From positions 124,001 to 188,000 of the forward strand of contig JABAQU010000020.1 of assembly GCA_019187185.1 (NCBI GenBank): a stretch of DNA of 64,000 nt, given 5' to 3'. Of this stretch, positions 61,127-64,000 are shown in pieces. Below the pieces are notes generated by a model that worked only from the letters and a program-made list of their open reading frames with translations, was not told the DNA's origin and made no database searches. The DNA comes from Steroidobacteraceae bacterium (lineage in GTDB: Bacteria; Pseudomonadota; Gammaproteobacteria; Steroidobacterales; Steroidobacteraceae). Within the stretch, counting starts at the first letter, position 1, and each line of letters opens with the position of its first letter. The position numbers and the translations under genes were made by a program.

Positions 61127-62659
61127 GTGCACGACATCAACCAGCAACTCGAGGCGAAACGCGCCCGCGCCCGCCTCGGCGGCGGCGAGAAGCGCATCGC
61201 CGCGCAGCATGCGAAGGGCAAACTCACGGCGCGCGAGCGCATCGAACTGCTGCTCGACGAGGGCTCCTTCGAGGAGTGGGACATGTTCGTCGAACACCGC
61301 TGCGCCGATTTCGGCATGGCGGAAAACAAGGTGCCGAGTGACGGCGTCGTCACCGGCTACGGGGTCATCAACGGGCGGCTGGTGTTCGTCTTCAGCCAGG
61401 ACTTCACGGTCTTCGGCGGCGCGTTGTCCGAGGCGCACGCCGAGAAGATCTGCAAGATCATGGACCAGGCGATGAAGGTCGGCGCACCCGTCATCGGGCT
61501 GAACGATTCGGGCGGCGCGCGAATCCAGGAGGGCGTCGCCTCGCTCGGTGGCTATGCCGAGGTTTTCCAGCGCAACGTCACGGCCTCCGGCGTCATTCCA
61601 CAGGTCAGCGTCATCATGGGCCCCTGCGCCGGTGGCGCGGTCTACAGCCCCGCGATGACGGACTTCATCTTCATGGTGAAAGACAGCTCCTACATGTTCG
61701 TGACGGGGCCCGAGGTCGTGCGCACCGTCACGCACGAGGAAGTCACCGCCGAAGACCTCGGCGGCGCGCTGACCCACACGACGAAGAGCGGGGTTGCCGA
61801 TCTCGCCTTCGAGAACGATGTCGACGCGCTGCTGATGGTGCGCCGGCTGTTCAACTACCTGCCGCTCAACAACCGCGAGAAGCCTCCGCTGCGCCGTTCG
61901 GACGACCCCGCCGATCGCATCGAGATGTCGCTCGATACGCTGGTACCGGACAATCCGAACAAGCCGTACGACATCAAGGAGCTGATCGTCAAGACCGTCG
62001 ACGACGGCGAGTTCTTCGAACTGCAACCCGACAACGCGCAGAACATCGTGATCGGCTTCGGCCGCATGAGTGGCCAGCCGGTCGGCATCGTCGCCAACCA
62101 GCCGCTGGTGCTCGCCGGCTGCCTCGACATCCGCGCGAGCATCAAGGCGGCGCGCTTCGTGCGCTTCTGCGACGCCTTCGGCATTCCGCTCATCACGTTC
62201 GTCGACGTGCCGGGATTCATGCCGGGGACCGCCCAGGAGTACGGCGGCATCATCCGCCACGGCGCGAAACTCCTCTACGCCTATGCCGAGTGCACGGTGC
62301 CGAAGATCACCGTCATCACGCGCAAGGCCTATGGCGGGGCATACGACGTCATGTCCTCGAAGCACCTGCGCGGCGACGTGAATTTCGCCTGGCCGAATGC
62401 CGAGATCGCGGTGATGGGGCCGAAGGGCGCGGTCGAGATCATCTTCCGCGAGGAGAAGAACGATCCGGCGCGCATCGCGGCGCGCGAAGCCGAGTACCGC
62501 GCGAAGTTCGCCAATCCGTTCATCGCCGGCGCCCGCGGCTACATCGACGACGTGATCCAGCCGCACGAGACGCGCAAGCGCATCTGCCGCTCGCTCGTGA
62601 TGCTGCGCGACAAGAAGATCGACGAGCCGTGGCGCAAGCACGGCAACATTCCGCTCTGA
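61127..62659 (+). CDS. pccB: Acyl-CoA carboxylase beta subunit (propionyl-CoA carboxylase type)
   Basis: 510-residue carboxyltransferase. It has the canonical catalytic stretches [20 protein letters not shown] and [17 protein letters not shown] in the first half, and [20 protein letters not shown] and [18 protein letters not shown] in the second. It accepts carboxyl-biotin from the alpha subunit and carboxylates propionyl-CoA (or acetyl-CoA) to methylmalonyl-CoA. The start is GTG at 61127. Twelve bases later the biotin carboxylase gene begins, completing an alpha/beta pair. This would clear propionyl-CoA from odd-chain or steroid side-chain oxidation. Confidence 0.94.
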   Translation: MHDINQQLEAKRARARLGGGEKRIAAQHAKGKLTARERIELLLDEGSFEEWDMFVEHRCADFGMAENKVPSDGVVTGYGVINGRLVFVFSQDFTVFGGALSEAHAEKICKIMDQAMKVGAPVIGLNDSGGARIQEGVASLGGYAEVFQRNVTASGVIPQVSVIMGPCAGGAVYSPAMTDFIFMVKDSSYMFVTGPEVVRTVTHEEVTAEDLGGALTHTTKSGVADLAFENDVDALLMVRRLFNYLPLNNREKPPLRRSDDPADRIEMSLDTLVPDNPNKPYDIKELIVKTVDDGEFFELQPDNAQNIVIGFGRMSGQPVGIVANQPLVLAGCLDIRASIKAARFVRFCDAFGIPLITFVDVPGFMPGTAQEYGGIIRHGAKLLYAYAECTVPKITVITRKAYGGAYDVMSSKHLRGDVNFAWPNAEIAVMGPKGAVEIIFREEKNDPARIAAREAEYRAKFANPFIAGARGYIDDVIQPHETRKRICRSLVMLRDKKIDEPWRKHGNIPL

Positions 62660-62670
62660 GACCCCCGCAC

Positions 62671-64000
62671 GTGTTCAAGAAAATCCTGATAGCCAATCGC
62701 GGCGAGATCGCCTGCCGCGTGATCCGCACCGCGCGGCGACTCGGCATCGCCACTGTGGCGGTCCATTCCGACGCCGATCGCGACGCCCGCCACGTCGCTC
62801 TTGCCGACGAGGCGATTGCCATCGGGCCGGCGCCGAGCCGCGAGAGCTACCTCGTGATGGACCGCATCATCGCGGCCTGCAAGAGCAGCGGCGCCGAGGC
62901 ACTGCACCCGGGCTATGGCTTTCTCTCCGAGAACGAGCAGTTCGCGCGCCGGGTCGAGGAGGAAGGGATCGTCTTCATCGGCCCGAAGCACCGCTCCATC
63001 GCCGCGATGGGCGACAAGATCTCGTCGAAGGCGCTCGCGGCAAAAGCGCGTGTCAATACCATCCCCGGCCACAACGCCCCGATCGAAACGGCCGATGAGG
63101 CCGTCAAGGTGGCGCGCCGCATCGGCTACCCGGTCATGATCAAGGCGAGCGCGGGTGGCGGCGGCAAGGGCCTGCGCGTCGCATGGAAGGACCAGGATGC
63201 CTTCGATGGCTACACCTCCTGCCGCAACGAGGCGCGCGCGAGCTTCGGCGACGACCGGGTCTTCATCGAGAAATTCATCGAGGAGCCCAGGCACATCGAA
63301 ATCCAGGTGCTGGGCGATGCCCACGGCAACTGCGTCTATCTCTGGGAGCGCGAGTGCTCGATCCAGCGCCGCCACCAGAAGGTGATCGAGGAGGCGCCAA
63401 GTCCCTTTCTCGACGCGAAGACACGCCGCGCGATGGGCGAGCAGGCCGTCGCGCTCGCGAAGGCCGTCGATTACCAGTCGGCCGGCACGGTGGAGTTCGT
63501 GGTCGGCAAGGACCGCAGCTTCTACTTCCTCGAAATGAACACGCGGCTGCAGGTCGAGCACCCGGTCACCGAATGCATCACCGGGTTCGATCTCGTCGAA
63601 CAGATGATCCGCATCGCTGCCGGAGAGAAGCTCGCGTTCAGGCAGGAGGACATTCCGCTCGACGGCTGGGCGATCGAGTGTCGCATCAATGCCGAAGACC
63701 CTTTCCGCAACTTCCTGCCATCCACCGGACGCCTCGTGAAGTTCCGCCCGCCTCGCGAAGGCGGCGGCGTGCGCGTGGACACCGGGGTCGAGGAAGGTGG
63801 CGAGATCCCGATGTATTACGACTCGATGATCGCCAAGCTCATCGTGCACGGCGAGGACCGCAGCGCCGCAATCGCGCGGATGCGCGAGGCGCTGAACGCC
63901 TTCGTGATCCGCGGCATCTCGAGCAACATACCCTTCCAGGCGGCGCTCCTTGCGCATCCGCGCTTCGCGTCGGGCCAGTTCAATACCGGCTTCATCGCGG
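62671..64000 (+). CDS. pccA: Biotin carboxylase subunit of acyl-CoA carboxylase, 5' part
   Basis: First 443 codons of the alpha subunit; it runs off the window. It begins [20 protein letters not shown] from a GTG. The ATP-grasp biotin carboxylase shows [70 protein letters not shown] and [17 protein letters not shown] biotin-carrier domain should follow beyond the edge. The GTG at 62671 is 12 bases after pccB. With pccB it forms propionyl- or acetyl-CoA carboxylase. Confidence 0.94.
   Translation, partial: MFKKILIANRGEIACRVIRTARRLGIATVAVHSDADRDARHVALADEAIAIGPAPSRESYLVMDRIIAACKSSGAEALHPGYGFLSENEQFARRVEEEGIVFIGPKHRSIAAMGDKISSKALAAKARVNTIPGHNAPIETADEAVKVARRIGYPVMIKASAGGGGKGLRVAWKDQDAFDGYTSCRNEARASFGDDRVFIEKFIEEPRHIEIQVLGDAHGNCVYLWERECSIQRRHQKVIEEAPSPFLDAKTRRAMGEQAVALAKAVDYQSAGTVEFVVGKDRSFYFLEMNTRLQVEHPVTECITGFDLVEQMIRIAAGEKLAFRQEDIPLDGWAIECRINAEDPFRNFLPSTGRLVKFRPPREGGGVRVDTGVEEGGEIPMYYDSMIAKLIVHGEDRSAAIARMREALNAFVIRGISSNIPFQAALLAHPRFASGQFNTGFIA

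Noticed and set aside
1..64000. tRNA, rRNA, CRISPR arrays, insertion sequences, integrases or attachment sites
   Set aside because: None recognised on reading. Gaps between genes are short and hold no tRNA-like cloverleaf or repeat-spacer pattern that I could see; a covariance-model scan would be needed to exclude small RNAs.

Overview
The window is a dense, high-GC stretch of proteobacterial chromosome. No gene-free stretch exceeds about 250 bases, and I saw no rRNA, tRNA, CRISPR array, insertion sequence or phage gene. The gene content suggests a gammaproteobacterium of the kind that degrades steroids, terpenoids or other hydrophobic compounds (Nevskiales / Steroidobacterales-like). The clues are a long type I MurB, a fused CysNC with CysD, two large TonB-dependent receptors with the QKREE.LQDVP plug opening, many short-chain dehydrogenases (SDRs), TetR regulators and acyl-CoA enzymes. 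The lineage is inference from gene families only.

Layout. (1) 0.2-5.7 kb: TonB receptor, periplasmic cupin, and an octaheme cytochrome fused to HEAT and TPR repeats. (2) 5.7-13.4 kb: a leftward set (metallo-beta-lactamase-fold protein, SDR, TetR, SDR, sulfotransferase) divergent from a rightward set (acyl-CoA carboxyltransferase-like protein, VOC protein, SDR). (3) 13.4-17.7 kb: a Tat-exported molybdopterin oxidoreductase with a GST, facing a TetR gene across a 17-bp palindrome. (4) 17.7-30.2 kb: a leftward run of eight close-packed genes (TonB receptor, SDR, membrane PQQ dehydrogenase, SDR, split transketolase, CysD, CysNC) with a divergent LuxR-type regulator. (5) 30.2-40.6 kb: two sulfotransferase/DUF1214 modules. 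One sits in an acyl-CoA dehydrogenase / LLM oxidoreductase operon with a 24-bp palindrome in front. The other is coupled to a sugar-epimerase-like gene. TetR and GST genes lie between them. (6) 40.8-49.8 kb: small membrane proteins, a DUF2075 nuclease-helicase broken by an in-frame amber codon, a coupled TerC / universal stress protein / NYN operon, a tandem retropepsin-PDZ protein, an AraC regulator and a GFA protein. (7) 49.8-58.5 kb: small secreted proteins, a flavodoxin-like protein, a Stealth phosphotransferase, a ClC channel, MurB, a DUF2249 / Fe-S assembly / membrane-protein cluster and a PEBP protein. (8) 58.5-64 kb: a DUF3187 protein coupled to an MFS exporter, then a biotin-dependent carboxylase beta subunit and the start of its biotin carboxylase, which runs off the end.

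How it fits together. CysD/CysNC make PAPS, the sulfate donor used by sulfotransferases, and three members of one sulfotransferase subfamily lie within 20 kb. They sit beside SDRs, acyl-CoA enzymes and two copies of a DUF1214 gene. The most coherent reading, which is inference, is an accessory region for import, oxidation and possibly sulfate conjugation of a hydrophobic alcohol, sterol-like or sugar-linked substrate. Its propionyl-CoA-type products could feed the carboxylase at the right end.
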